DNA of 64,000 nucleotides, from contig VZRZ01004144.1 in NCBI GenBank assembly GCA_013398175.1, positions 270,930 through 334,929 on the forward strand. The letters run 5' to 3'. Source of the stretch: Climacteris rufus (lineage: Eukaryota; Chordata; Aves; Passeriformes; Climacteridae). The notes beneath the pieces were generated by a model that saw only the letters and a program-made list of their open reading frames with translations, did no database searches and had not been told where the DNA came from. Below, in pieces: positions 24,409-35,990 of the stretch; within the stretch, counting starts at the first letter, position 1, and every line of letters starts with the position of its first letter. A program made the position numbers and the translations under genes.

Positions 24409-25434
24409 CTAAGAAGGAGTAAATGAGCTTAACAAACATGACTCCCAGCTCTAAAACTTCTTAGTTTACATATTCACAGCTTAAATTACGGAAAGCATAT
24501 GAAAGCATATTTAAAACTTTTAAATAGTGCTTGACATAAGAAGATTGAAAGCCTAACTCATTTACTCAGTGGTTATTCAGCTAAAGGCAAGAATAATCGC
24601 TGTAAGAACTCGGAACAATTTGATGAAAAAAGAGCTAAATTTATTTTACAGTATCAGCAATGACCTATTTTTTTCCTCTTCTATAATTGTTTTACTTAAA
24701 AATAAATTAAAAAAAAGGAAAAAGGAAAGCCTCTCACACTAATGTCAAAAATTAAAACAAACATTGATGAGTTTGACAAATACTACTGTTCCACTCTTAC
24801 CAAAGCCATTTTATGAACATCAACAGAAAAAAAGGGGAGAGGAACCATGCAGATCTTTGTGATGACTATTTCAATGCTATTGTTATCAATACTGCACTCC
24901 ACCATTATCTTGATAACCTAAAGATTTAAATTGTAGCTAAAGAGGTTAATCCTCTATGAAAAATATTTAACTTATGCCATTGGTGGTCACACGTAAAAAG
25001 AAATAATAGAATCTTAGTTGTCCATCCAAGACATTATCTCCAAAAATACATGTGAATACTATGCAATTTAAAAGTACATATTTAATACAATTGATTTGCA
25101 GGAGGTATTATCTCATGATTGCTCCCCAGTCATTGTGTAAAATTATTCTTGAAAGGATAGAGGAAGATTGTATGACTGTCTTTAAAGAAATGAGTGTTTC
25201 TACACTTTGAAAGTTGGTTATTATAGATAAGTGCCCTCTTGATCGCTTCAGACCTCCTACTAATTTTGATTTCACTTCAGCATCTCTCTCTCTCACACCC
25301 TTTTTTTCAGACCCAAACCAGTAAAGGCTGCAATATATTCTGTTTGCAACGTATGCAAAAAAAATTTAAAAATCAGAACACAGGGAAGATAGGAATTTCT
25401 CTCAGGACAGGTAGGAACACTGCTGTTTGCCTAC
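24409..25434 (-). other. Intron between w15 and w16
   Basis: A 1.0-kb AT-rich intron with no recognisable feature. The adjoining part of a 161-codon plus-strand open frame (25239-25724) is the antisense shadow of exon w15. Confidence 0.6.
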
Positions 25435-25635
25435 CTGGCTGGCCCTCTCCAGTGGGGCCACGTCTGCTTGCAGAGCATTTTGTACCTCTCCAGGCAAGGC
25501 TCGTACGCCTGCCGGAAGGCGTAGCCCGCCCTTCGGACCCGCACGTTCTCCAGCAGCCCGAGGTACCGGATCTGGTGGCACACCAGGGCTTCGTTGAAAA
25601 TGTGGGCAGCTTTTTTGTCATTGGGCTTGATGCAC
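25435..25635 (-). CDS. MYO1B: MYO1B exon w15: SH helices and motor C-lobe
   Basis: Residues 595-660 with split Arg codons at both ends. It starts CIKPNDKKAAHIFNEALVCH, continues QIRYLGLLENVRVRRAGYAF through the relay-linked SH1/SH2 helix region, and ends in CKQTWPHWRGPA. The exon is much richer in GC and CpG than its neighbours while the protein is highly conserved. Acceptor ttcccag, donor CCAG|gtaggc. Confidence 0.97.
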
Positions 25636-25801
25636 CTGGGAAGGAAAACCAAAAGGAACATTTCTCTGCAGTGCTGTACACATCAAAAACTATTATGGTG
25701 AGTTTAAACCATAGATTTCAATAGTTTCTCCCTGGATATCAAGATTTAATTTTTTTAAAACCTCAACAAATTCACCAAATCTTTGCCACTGGGCAATTTA
25801 C

Positions 25802-26028
25802 CTGATATAGTTTGGATTTTTCGTCTGAAGATTTTTCATCAGGGTAGCAACTGAAGCCTTGAATTGTGAACCTGCTGTTGGTGGTCTCTTTAGATTGATC
25901 TTAGCAGGGTTTCCTTCCGGGAACAACGCTTTAATAAGAGAGTGGTTGGCCTTCCACATGGCCTGGGAGAGGTCACGGTACAGAAGATCATTATTTTTGT
26001 CAACAAATCCTTCCACCTGGTACATAAC
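25802..26028 (-). CDS. MYO1B: MYO1B exon w14: lower 50K domain
   Basis: Seventy-five codons, residues 519-593, plus two bases of Arg594. It starts VMYQVEGFVDKNNDLLYRDL and includes the variable surface loop (KRPPTAGSQ). It also holds the actin-binding helix SQFKASVATLMKNLQTKNPN. This is the largest exon in the window. Acceptor ttgttcag, donor ATCAG|gtaaat. A 166-bp intron (25636-25801), the shortest in the window, separates it from w15. Confidence 0.97.
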
Positions 26029-28259
26029 CTGAACAACAGAGAAGAGTCTCATCAGCACAGGTTTTGAACTACAGCATAGACCAGTTCAAAATAGACCAAA
26101 GAAATTGATTTCTCCTTCTTTCTCACTATCCAAAACAAATGAAGGATGTTTCAGCTTTCATTTTAAATCTGACATTTGGAAGACTTTTTGTTGGGTAAAA
26201 TTTCTGTGAATGTGCTACCTGAGAAAGATGCATTTTCTGATACTGTCAACAGTTCCTTGTGACGATCAGTTCTGGTTTCTGAAATGGAAGAAAACCTCCT
26301 TCCATGATAACTCTGATACACCACCACCTGCCGAGACTCCAGAACAATCTTTTTTTTTATCTGACAAGGTTTTCTCCCTCTCTGTTGAATCAAAACAGCA
26401 AAAATACCCTTTCCCTTCAAAGCACTAATGCTTACATTCTTTGCCTAACTAAAACAAGATATGGACTATCACCTCTTGCTATCGCAGCAGCAGGCAGCAA
26501 GCTGTGCAGCCCCTAGGGGACTGTTGTTTTAAAGGACTTTTACCAGGAAAGCAGTCCAATAACAACAAGCATGAGTACAAAGCTCTGACCTGCAGCTGGG
26601 TACCCAGGAGGCAGCCAGGGGAACTTCATGCAGATCTCAGATTGCTACTGGCCTTTTTAATTTTTGAGGGTAGGGAACTTATTTGATTAATTGTGACAAA
26701 TCATCTGGCTCTGGCTTCAGCTTCATGATTTCTCAGTTCTGCATAGATATGTACTATGTACACAGAATGAAAACAGTACTGACACATATTTTATGCAACA
26801 GCAAGTTACTGGGAACTCAGGCAGCATTTTACTTTGGAGAATGTGTTTCTAGTTGTGACAGGTGCAGTAAATGCCACTACTGAAAAAATCCTGTTCCCAT
26901 GAAATTACTTATATTTCATAAAAGGGGGGTTAAACTTTTGTTACTCAGTGACAAGATCAAAATGTTCTCAGCTGAGGATGGAAAAATAACATTCCTCCCA
27001 AAATAGGAGGAATTCACTCTGCTGGGTAAGTGAATGCCTGTAACAATCAAAGACCCTCACTGCCTGCTAAGACACAATCTATGCACAGTCCTTCTCAAAG
27101 TACTGGGATATTTTCATTTCACTTAGAATTTTGACAACCAAAGAAATACCTAGGTATTAATCCCTGATAGATTATACGCAGTTACAGACTCTTCTTGGCA
27201 AATACATAATGCTAAGTTAATGAATGGCTGCCTGAAAGGCTGAAAGCCTGATATTTCTAGGACTATTTTTATGAGGAAAATTACTGAGCTATTTAAAATT
27301 TTAAGATTGAGAACATTTTAAAGAGCATTAAGTAGTCCTAGGGAAATGAAACACTTTCCAAATATTCTTTACTGTGTGAAATTATCACTTCAGCAGATTC
27401 AGACAAAACGTATAATTTCAACCCTACATTTACTACTTTTTTTGTGAATAGTCTTCACTCTACAAATTTCATTATTTTGATTTTCATTAATAAAAAGCCA
27501 TAATGAATTACACACTGAAAGCTGTCAGACTTGTATTTATTCATACTGCTTATGTTGTGAAATGCAAATGCGTTTGCAAGCCCTCTGTATAGCTTTCTCT
27601 TCCATCTGTTTAAACACACAGAGTATCAAACTCAGTTCCTTCAAATGTACAAAAACTGCACTTTCTCAACAACATGACTAAGGACTGCAGCTAGTTCAGT
27701 GATAAAGAACATGTTTTCCAAAATACGTGGCCTACAAATCTGCATGAATTTTTGTCACTGTAGGCAATGATTTCTTTCCAGAGACCTAACAGCAGCACCA
27801 AAGCACGTGGGGCATCTTTCTCCTTTGAGGAAACTTCTGAGAACTGCCTGCCAGAGCAGCAGGACTTTGTACAAGAGCACACAGTGACAGGACAAGGGGT
27901 AATGCCTTTACTGACAAAGGGCAGGTTTATATTGGATATCAGGAAGAAATTCTTCACTGTGAGGTTGGTGAGGTCCTGGCATAGGCTGCCCAGAGAAGTT
28001 GTGGATGTTCCACCCCTGCAAATGTTCAAGGTCAGATTGGATGGAACTCTGAGCAACCTGATCTAGTGGAAGACGTCTCTGCACATGGCACAGGGGTTGG
28101 AACCAGGTGATATTAATAAGGTCCCTTCCAACCAAAACCGTTCTATGATCTCTAAAAACCTTCCAGCCCAAATCACGAATCTTAGGCTTAAGACAGAAAA
28201 GATGAAGACAGGTCTGGATGTTTCAATCAACTACACCACGTGCTCCCTTCCCCAGGTAC
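26029..28259 (-). other. Intron between w13 and w14, carrying a CR1 fragment
   Basis: A 2.2-kb intron. Its notable content is a 5'-truncated CR1 LINE end at about 27865-28149, antisense to the gene and about 110 bp from the w13 donor. The rest is unremarkable AT-rich sequence. Confidence 0.7.
27865..28149 (+). mobile_element. CR1 LINE fragment, 3' end
   Basis: Matches the remembered avian CR1 3' consensus in order: a CACAGTGACAGGACAAGGGG block; GGATATCAGGAAGAAATTCT; GGCTGCCCAGAGAAG; TTCAAGGTCAGATTGGATGG; GGTCCCTTCCAACC; and the terminal TTCTATGAT. It is 5'-truncated with no intact reverse transcriptase, so it is a dead copy. The 5' boundary is approximate. CR1 is the dominant LINE of birds, which supports the host assignment. 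Confidence 0.93.
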
Positions 28260-28460
28260 CTTGCCAGCATAATGCTGAATCCTGAAGCAGCTGTGAGGCA
28301 GGGAGGTGTCATTGAGGAACCGGGAGCACTTGCTCATCCTGCTCTCGAAATGCTGGTGAGTGGCACAGACTTGGTTCAGTTTTTCTAAAAAGGTGTCATC
28401 AGTAACAGTTCCTGGTCTCAGGCATTCTTCGTCCAGCATGGCCAGGATTCCAGTTTGGTT
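28260..28460 (-). CDS. MYO1B: MYO1B exon w13: lower 50K domain
   Basis: Sixty-seven codons, residues 452-518, beginning NQTGILAMLDEECLRPGTVT and ending HSCFRIQHYAGK. LDEECLRPG and FRIQHYAGKV are hallmark myosin motor sequences, the second completed by Val519 in w14. Acceptor aaacttcag; donor AAG|gtacct is weak but the exon is indispensable to the motor fold, so I expect it to be constitutive. Confidence 0.97.
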
Positions 28461-30761
28461 CTGAAGTTTCACAACAAGAGCTTTAGTACATGTTTCCATC
28501 ACTTTCCATCACAGCATAAGAAGGAGACCATTCTCCTGTTTGACTTCTGCTGTCCAGAAAAACATTCTTCAAGTTATCTCAAAGTTTGGCTCCTTTCCTC
28601 ATTGCCACTTCCAACTGATTTTTTAAAGACTTTCTATGAGATTTGAATCTTGAAATTCACATTGAAGTTTCATGTCATTTACTCAGAATATAGAAACTCC
28701 AACTTAACTGAAAGTAGTCAGTTTATGGTAAAACCATCATATATTTTATGTTAATGGCTAAAAAGTGTTCTTTTCTGATTGTTAAGGAATTTTATCTTTT
28801 TGCTGTGCTAAGCACATAGGAAGTCTTCTCATTATATACAAGTACTCTGTGTACCTTAAACACTCAGTAACATGTCATTGAGCTTTCTAGTTTCCATCTA
28901 AAAGGAAATGTTAATTACAATGCAGCATGTGATATCTGCTATTGAAAACAGCACAAAATGTAAACACTTAAGAGCTGTTTCATTTGGGTTTTTTTCACAT
29001 AGGTACTGCTGAATATTTCTACAAAAGTAACATATAGCCTTTTAAAAAGACCTTTTTAGTAAAATAAATTTCTACCATACAAAATAAGATGAATAATGCA
29101 ATGAATGGCATGTTTCACAAAATTTAGTGCGTGAGGATGCAGACAGACTTTACTGCTAAATTAAATCCATGCATTAAAAAATTATTCGGCGAGATTCTTG
29201 AACACAACTTACATTTTCTATTAGGTCACAAATGATAGCATTGTTGAAATATTCAATATGAGTCCATTCAATACCCTATTAAAAAACATAAATAAATGTA
29301 TGAACAGGAAAACAATTGAGGGAGCTTTCCCTCTAGGCAATTAAAATTATATCCCAGTTAACCACAGTACTACTTTCAAATTTAATTATGCATGCTTACC
29401 AACAATTTAAGGATTAAGAAAAAAATACAGTCATCTACTACTAACATTATCTGTGCAAAATGAGTGTCCTTGAGAGGCTGCCAAACTCCTTCTCCATTCC
29501 TTTCCCCCACCCATGTCAGCTTCCCATGCACTCCCTGGCTCCAGGCCAGGCCCCTCCCACCCAGCCCCACGCTGCCCACGCTCCCACTGGCTACAAGGAA
29601 ATCAGCCCATGTCACTGCAAGCTCCTGAGATCAAAATTCTGACTTCTTAGTAGTTGGTTGTTTTGTTTTTTTTTTTTTTTAAATAATGGAAGGAAAAGAG
29701 CTAAATATAGATGAAACCATTTGAAAAATCCAGAGTCTGACTGTTATTCAGATATTCTTAATATCCTAATTTTTTCAAACATCAGTGATAAAATTCCCAG
29801 GATGAGATGCCAATGCATCACGAGGTAGCACTAGTAGGGCAAAGGACTGAAAGAAGGAAAATATTAATTTCATTCCTAATTTGCACTCTGTGGTACTTCT
29901 TACAGTTTACTTTTTTAGAACATGTGGAATATCATTCAAGAACCACATCGCAGTAATGATGGTTTACTGCTGAATGCAAAATTAAAAAGACATGCTGAAA
30001 TTTCATGTTATCCTCAGGATCATAAGGCTGGAACTTTATGTAATTTTTTAAAATGTTTATACAGCAGAATGGTATCATCCAGTTTGAGTACAGACAGTGA
30101 GTGCCAGTTTTTACAGCTGGGAGCTGGTATTTTGTCTGAGCTCTGTGTATCATGTGGAGCACTGCTAAAACCTATTAAAACTTTAGCTTGATGTTCACTC
30201 ACAGAAAAACATCAAACGCTGGAGGCTGGGCTCCACAGGACATCTTAAATTTATCCATAAAGCTCACACAGCTCCTTTCAACACTTAACTGAAAGAAAAC
30301 TAGACCCAAAACCCTATTTGTAGTTGCTTTCATGTTGCATGCTATTATTTTAGCCACCCAATTCCCTTTGAAAAAGCACTGGCTGTGGCTGCTCTTGGGG
30401 TCATTCCAGACACTACTGTGTAATCCAAAACATAGCCTGTAGGGTAATGGCACCAATACCAGAAAGTGATATTAGTGTTCTAATAAATCAATTAGCCCTT
30501 GCTCAGGACTGACAGTCATTGTTGCCAATGAATGAATCAGAGCTGGGTCTGGTTTTCACCTGGAGAACTCATAATGTGAAACAAATCCGAAACCAACATT
30601 TTTTGCTTAATGTAACTACCACACAGCCCTACACAAACATGCCCCATGCCAGTACTGTGGTCAAAAAGTGAGTCTATTCCCTGAAAAGTGGTTCCAGCCT
30701 GATGCCTTTACAGGAACAATGGGAAGAAGAGAGGACAAGGAAAGATCCATTCAAGTATTAC
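28461..30761 (-). other. Introns flanking exon w12
   Basis: Two introns, 28461-29212 (752 bp) and 29276-30761 (1,486 bp). The second includes a T run of about 16-17 near 29665-29681 and a GC-richer patch near 29460-29600 without recognisable identity. I see no additional exon. Confidence 0.6.
29213..29275 (-). CDS. MYO1B: MYO1B exon w12: motor, lower 50K
   Basis: Twenty-one codons, residues 431-451: GIEWTHIEYFNNAIICDLIE then N. The EW.H..Y.NN..CDLIE pattern is the conserved class I motor segment after the relay helix. Acceptor aatag with a weak tract; donor AAT|gtaagt. Too short for an ORF scan and placed by homology and phase. Confidence 0.95.
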
Positions 30762-30866
30762 CTCTCGAATGTATTCCTCCTGCTCTTCTTTGAGGGTCAG
30801 TTCAATGAAGATCTGCTGCAACTTCTCATTACAGTAGTTGATAATGAATTGCTCAAAGCTGTTGTC
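30762..30866 (-). CDS. MYO1B: MYO1B exon w11: relay helix
   Basis: Thirty-five codons, residues 396-430: DNSFEQFIINYCNEKLQQIF then IELTLKEEQEEYIRE. NSFEQ..INYCNE is the universal myosin relay helix, which couples nucleotide state to the converter. Acceptor atctgacag, donor GAG|gtaata. It follows a 9.7-kb intron. Confidence 0.97.
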
Positions 30867-33800
30867 CTGTCAGATAAAACATGTTTGAGTTTGCTTTGTG
30901 TAAACACCCCAGAACTGAGCTGGAGTAAGTTATTGCAGCAGCTGCAAGTTAACAAGCCACTGTATTAACTACTCCTTCCAGTTTTGCCATGTGATGGTTG
31001 GAGCAATATTTGATTGAGATCATGATTAGTTTAGAAATTTTAGACCAAATCCTTCCCTGAGGCTGTATCCACTGGGAGGGACAAAAACCTCTGCAGATTT
31101 TATTCATGATGCCTCCATACCGATTCCTTTCAACAAGTCATAAGGGCACCCGTGGTGTAAGGGAATAAACAACAAAAGTTTTGCCTGCACTAATCTGTCC
31201 CCACACGTAAAATGTAGTCTCCTGTGGGATCTGACAAATAAAATTATGACAGTAGCACTAGCTTTTCTCCACTCAGTAGCCAATAAAGTATCCTATTTCC
31301 CTACAGAACGAGGCTCAAGCTGCTATTCCAGTTGCAGCTGAGCCTCGGTGAAGAGATTATTGGCTCCAGAGGTCAACCCACCTCCTCCTTGCCAGCAAAC
31401 TGCCCCTTGAAATGATGAGAAACAAAAGAGCTTAATCGACTAAAATTCCTCTAACAGGCTAACTCATCTAAAACTGGGTTAGGGAGCAAGCAGATGTGTG
31501 ACCCTTTGCAGAAGGGACCAGGGACTGGAGCAGACCCCAGCAGGAGGGGTGGGCACAGGAAGGAGGCTCGGTGACTGCCCCAGCACAGGGCAGGGCTGCT
31601 GCAGGAGCAGAGCTGTGACATGACACTGTGCCTTTTGAAACTACCAAATAATCTGCTATACAATACCTGTGAAGCTCAAATTATGCTGATAGAATTTTTA
31701 TGACTGAAGGCAATGGCAATCATTTAAATGTTTGAATTAAGGATCTGGTTGCTAAATGAGATTAAGAACACACAAGCAGATTAGAAAATGGTGAGGTAGC
31801 ACAGATTACTTTTATCATTTTAGTTTTAGATGAAGCAAAATCACAGCTGATCACCAAACTTTCTCAGCCACATCAAACACTGCCCCTCTCACCATCTGCA
31901 ATTATCACTCAGAGATTGCAAAACTTGCATAGATCTAGATGAGAGAGTTAAAATTTGGCATGCAGCAAAATCAGCACTGCAAACAAGTCATACTTACTGC
32001 ATTCTGTTGGAAAAGAAATTACACAAACTGCAGTCAGTACTTATACTACCTCCATAACAATGCAGAATATATCTACTAGCAGTTATTTAGTCTATCAAGT
32101 AGATCAATCTTTTTATCACTGAAAATGCAAAGCACTACATAAATGTTATGTATTACTTCTTCGTTGATGAGCCTGTCTTTAGGTACTGTCCAAATATTAT
32201 CAAACAAACCAGGAGGCTGAGACACATCAGAGTCTAACACAAAGCAGCATTCTTGCATTGCCCTGTCTCTAAATCACCAGGTACTTTTTGCCTCTAAAAG
32301 CCATATTTATAACCTTGGGTTTACAAATTTCAGCAAAGGGAGAGGAGAATGGGGAAGGGAAGAGAGAATACTGGAGGGAGAATGAGTATAAGTTTATTTG
32401 ACACATTTAGATAAGGCCATCACTTCAGATACATTGAGTTTGAAGTAAAAGGACCCCAACTGTCACAGGACCCAGACAAAGAGAAAGGGTAAAACATTCT
32501 GCATCCTCCTGCCAGGCACAGGCACATGCCACCCAACTCAGAGAGACTGTTTCTCCAAAAGACCATGTTACTCTGATAACAAGGGCTGCATGACTTTTCA
32601 CTCACAAATTATACAGGCTTGGTCGTCAAAAGAGGATGCAAACTGAACAGAAAATCCAGCTAAGCCATCTAACTAAAAGGTCATTAACAATACATTAAAG
32701 TAATTGCTAGATGCTTTCCTGATTTGCTGTGTATCTGTGATATTTATGGCTTGCTAAAAAAAAGGCAAACCAAAATCCACAGAGTTCTCCACAAATCAGT
32801 CACTTTGAGCTATGAAATTCTATTTGACATTGCCAAGCCACTGAAAATTGCTATTCCAGGAAAAAAAGTTATTGAAGAGCAGCAGCAATGTTATTCCTTA
32901 TGAATGATACAGAGCAAAAGGCTAAGACAGTGAATTATAGCAAAGAAAATTAGGGAAAATGTTTCAAATTAGTGAAATTTTCAAAACACTTAACTCTGAA
33001 CAGACCAGAAGATATTTGGTAAATTAAATACACTTCAGAAAGAGAGGAAATACACTGTTTCCTTTTACAGGCTTTAAAAAAACCAATTAGAGTGTTTATC
33101 CCAAAGAAATTCTGAGCAAGGCAACAAAGATTGTGGATTTATTATCCCTCAATGTATACCTATAATAATTTTTAATTATGTGAGAACTTCACAAAGCATA
33201 AATGAATGCTCATAAATGAATTTTTCCCCCAGTATTTTAATGAAGGCTTCTACAAATTAGTAGAACAGAACTAGAAGGAGTCTAAAGGACTTACTGTTTT
33301 TAGGAGGCAGTAGAGAATAACCAATATCAGAGATAGCACATCACCAAATCCATTTAGGAGACAGGGGCTGGAGGGACCCAGCCATGAGAAACTGTCCTTG
33401 CTCCTTATCCTGACCACTTAAGTGACAAAAGCTGGTTTGACCAACACAGAAGCAGTGCAGTCAGACCCAAAATTTGAGGAAGAGTTATTAAATTCAAATA
33501 TTCTTAGGAAATGTTAAGGGAAGAAAAAAAATTGAGACTGTATCTTCTCAAGGTATTTGCCTCTCTTTCAGGCTGCAATTCTGCTACTTTTAATGTTGAG
33601 GGCATCACTTCAATCCCAGCATTTTAATAGCAGCATTTCCAACTGTGCCTTTGAAACCACTGTGGAATACAAAATAAAACCTTCAGGGAAGATAAAACCA
33701 CACCGTCTCTCAAATTAAATAAAGGTTCTGGGAAACAGAATGTCACCTGAAATAGGCTTAAAGTCATGTCAAATTTATAGACACAGCTCAACCAACCACC

Positions 33801-35928
33801 CTCAGCTCATCCTCTCAATCTTTTATCAGATGCAACAATAAATTTAGATGATTAGAAAAATTCACTGACAAAAATCAAAGCCTATTTCACCATGTTTCTC
33901 GCTTATCAAATAATGATGTCTTGTTCACACAGCTTCATTCTTTACCAACCCTCAAACAACTGGTCATCAGAGTGAATGCTTCATGAATAGCAAGTTTTGA
34001 ACTCTAAAAAAGCTATTCTCCAGGCAAATATAAAGTCATTATAAAGTGACAAAAAGGCGCCCAGCAACACTTTTTCAAATACATTCTATCTCCAGATACA
34101 ACTAAAAAAATACATGGAAGTATTTAAAGGAAAAGTATCTTTTAAAAGAAAACCTAAACTTCTCATGTCACGAGACTGTTGAAATCAACAGGAATAATGC
34201 CATCAAAATGAACATTTACATCAACATGAGGAGGGGAAAAGATACAGAGACTGATACTTCTGCTCTATCACATATAGCCCCAGAAAGTAAGTTTTTAAAA
34301 TATCAACACAGCTCCAGGCATCAGACGTCTCTGATCTCCTCCTAACACAGGTAGGTGACCCCAAGTACTTCCATCAGGCCCCTAGAGAAAAAGCCAGATG
34401 GCAAAATAATGATGATGAAAGACCAACATACTCACTTTACTGAGATGAACGCTGGAATGAAAGGTGAAACCAACCAGCAAATTCAATTTATATGCTACTT
34501 TGCTGTCTGGGGATAGGGGGTTTTATGTATGACCACACAAGCATACAAGTTTATGAGATGAAACTAAGAAACATAAATGCTAGGAAGTGAAAATCAGCAA
34601 AATGGGAAAACTGCTTTTAAAGAAAATGAAAAAATATACTATTTTATTCTCAATTGCAATGACCCATTTATAACGTGACTCAGTTACAACAATTTTTCAA
34701 ATTTTTTTTTGTGAAGTTAGTGAAGGTATGCTATCAATATTTATCCCTTTCTGTTCTGTTTACATACACAAACATTTGAGTAATCAAGCTTACTTCCTGT
34801 AAACTAGAATGCTCCCTGCTTTTGTGTAAATATCTCCATAGGCAAAGAACCAGAGAAACACTTCATTTAACTATAAATATTCCACATACACTGAAACATG
34901 CCTTGACTACATATATCTCATGGAAGCAAGAAAGATATATGCCAAAGCTTCAGGGATTATCCATTTTTCATATCTGCGTAGCTCAACCAACTTCAGCCCT
35001 TACTCTGTGCCTGGTAGAGAACCAGGCACTCTGAAATCCATCCTGCTCCCAGCTGTGGTGCCCAGGCACACAGGTCTAAACCAAATTTAGACTTAAAAGG
35101 GCAAGAAACTACAGTGAATCCAATGCACACAGTGCACATGTGATTCATGGGAAAACCCAGGTACAATCACTTCAACAAACTCAACCTGATACATTACAGC
35201 CCTGGAACAACAGGAATTACAAACAGGCAAGAACCTACTATATAATCAGAGCCATTCCTCTACTAAGACAGAAAGAGCTGCTGTAGGGCAAAACATTATT
35301 CTCACAACCTGAAGCAGAGCATTTGTGTATTTTTGCTCCAGCATTTAAAGTATTTCCTCTGTTGAAAACAACCAGCCAATGGGATTTACTTCATAAACCT
35401 GCATGTTGCAAAATAAGCCTCTCTAAATACTTAAATTATAATGCAATTAATTAAATGGTGATTAACTTCCTGGGATGCACCTCTGCTTCTGAGCATCCTA
35501 TCACTTAAGGAAATTATTGCTTCAACTGCATTTTTAAATCTCCATGGCACCTAGGAGTCCAAACAAGGGCCCCTCTCTGTAAAACTCCTCTCTTCCACAA
35601 CACTTGCCAGCAAATGTAGTTGATCAATTATAGATTAAAAGCTCAGTTCTCCTCTTTCACACCAGACTGGGCTTTGCCCTGGGCAATCAGAACAAGTAGA
35701 GGGCTGGGAACACATATTTTGGCACTGCTGCTTGCCAGCGTATGATAAAATTGCCAGGCATCAGGAAAGGGTTGAACAATTTCAAAAAGGAAATCTGTTG
35801 CAAGGTAGACAGCCTAGAAAAAGCAGCGGGAAATTATGGTCTGGAGATTAAGACAACTACCAAAACAACAGATATCCATGGCTGAGTTGCAGCCAAAATC
35901 AAGACGTGAAGAAATGGTCCCCAGAATC

Positions 35929-35990
35929 TAAAAAATAAATAAATAAAAGGGAAAAAAAAAAAAAAGGGGAAAAAATGAAGATAAAATAAG
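35929..35990. repeat. A-rich / (AAAT)n low complexity
   Basis: Plus-strand A-rich tract with AAAT units followed by a run of about 14-15 A interrupted by G runs. It may be the tail of an unrecognisable retroposed copy, but no body is identifiable upstream. Confidence 0.75.

Noticed and set aside
25239..25724. 161-codon plus-strand open frame, one of the longest in the window
   Set aside because: It is antisense to MYO1B exon w15 and its intron flanks. It is open because of the GC-rich codon use of that exon and has no domain of its own.
27691..28171. Open frames of 87-121 codons on both strands
   Set aside because: They are contained largely in the CR1 fragment. The translated pieces correspond to the non-coding 3' end of the element, not to reverse transcriptase.
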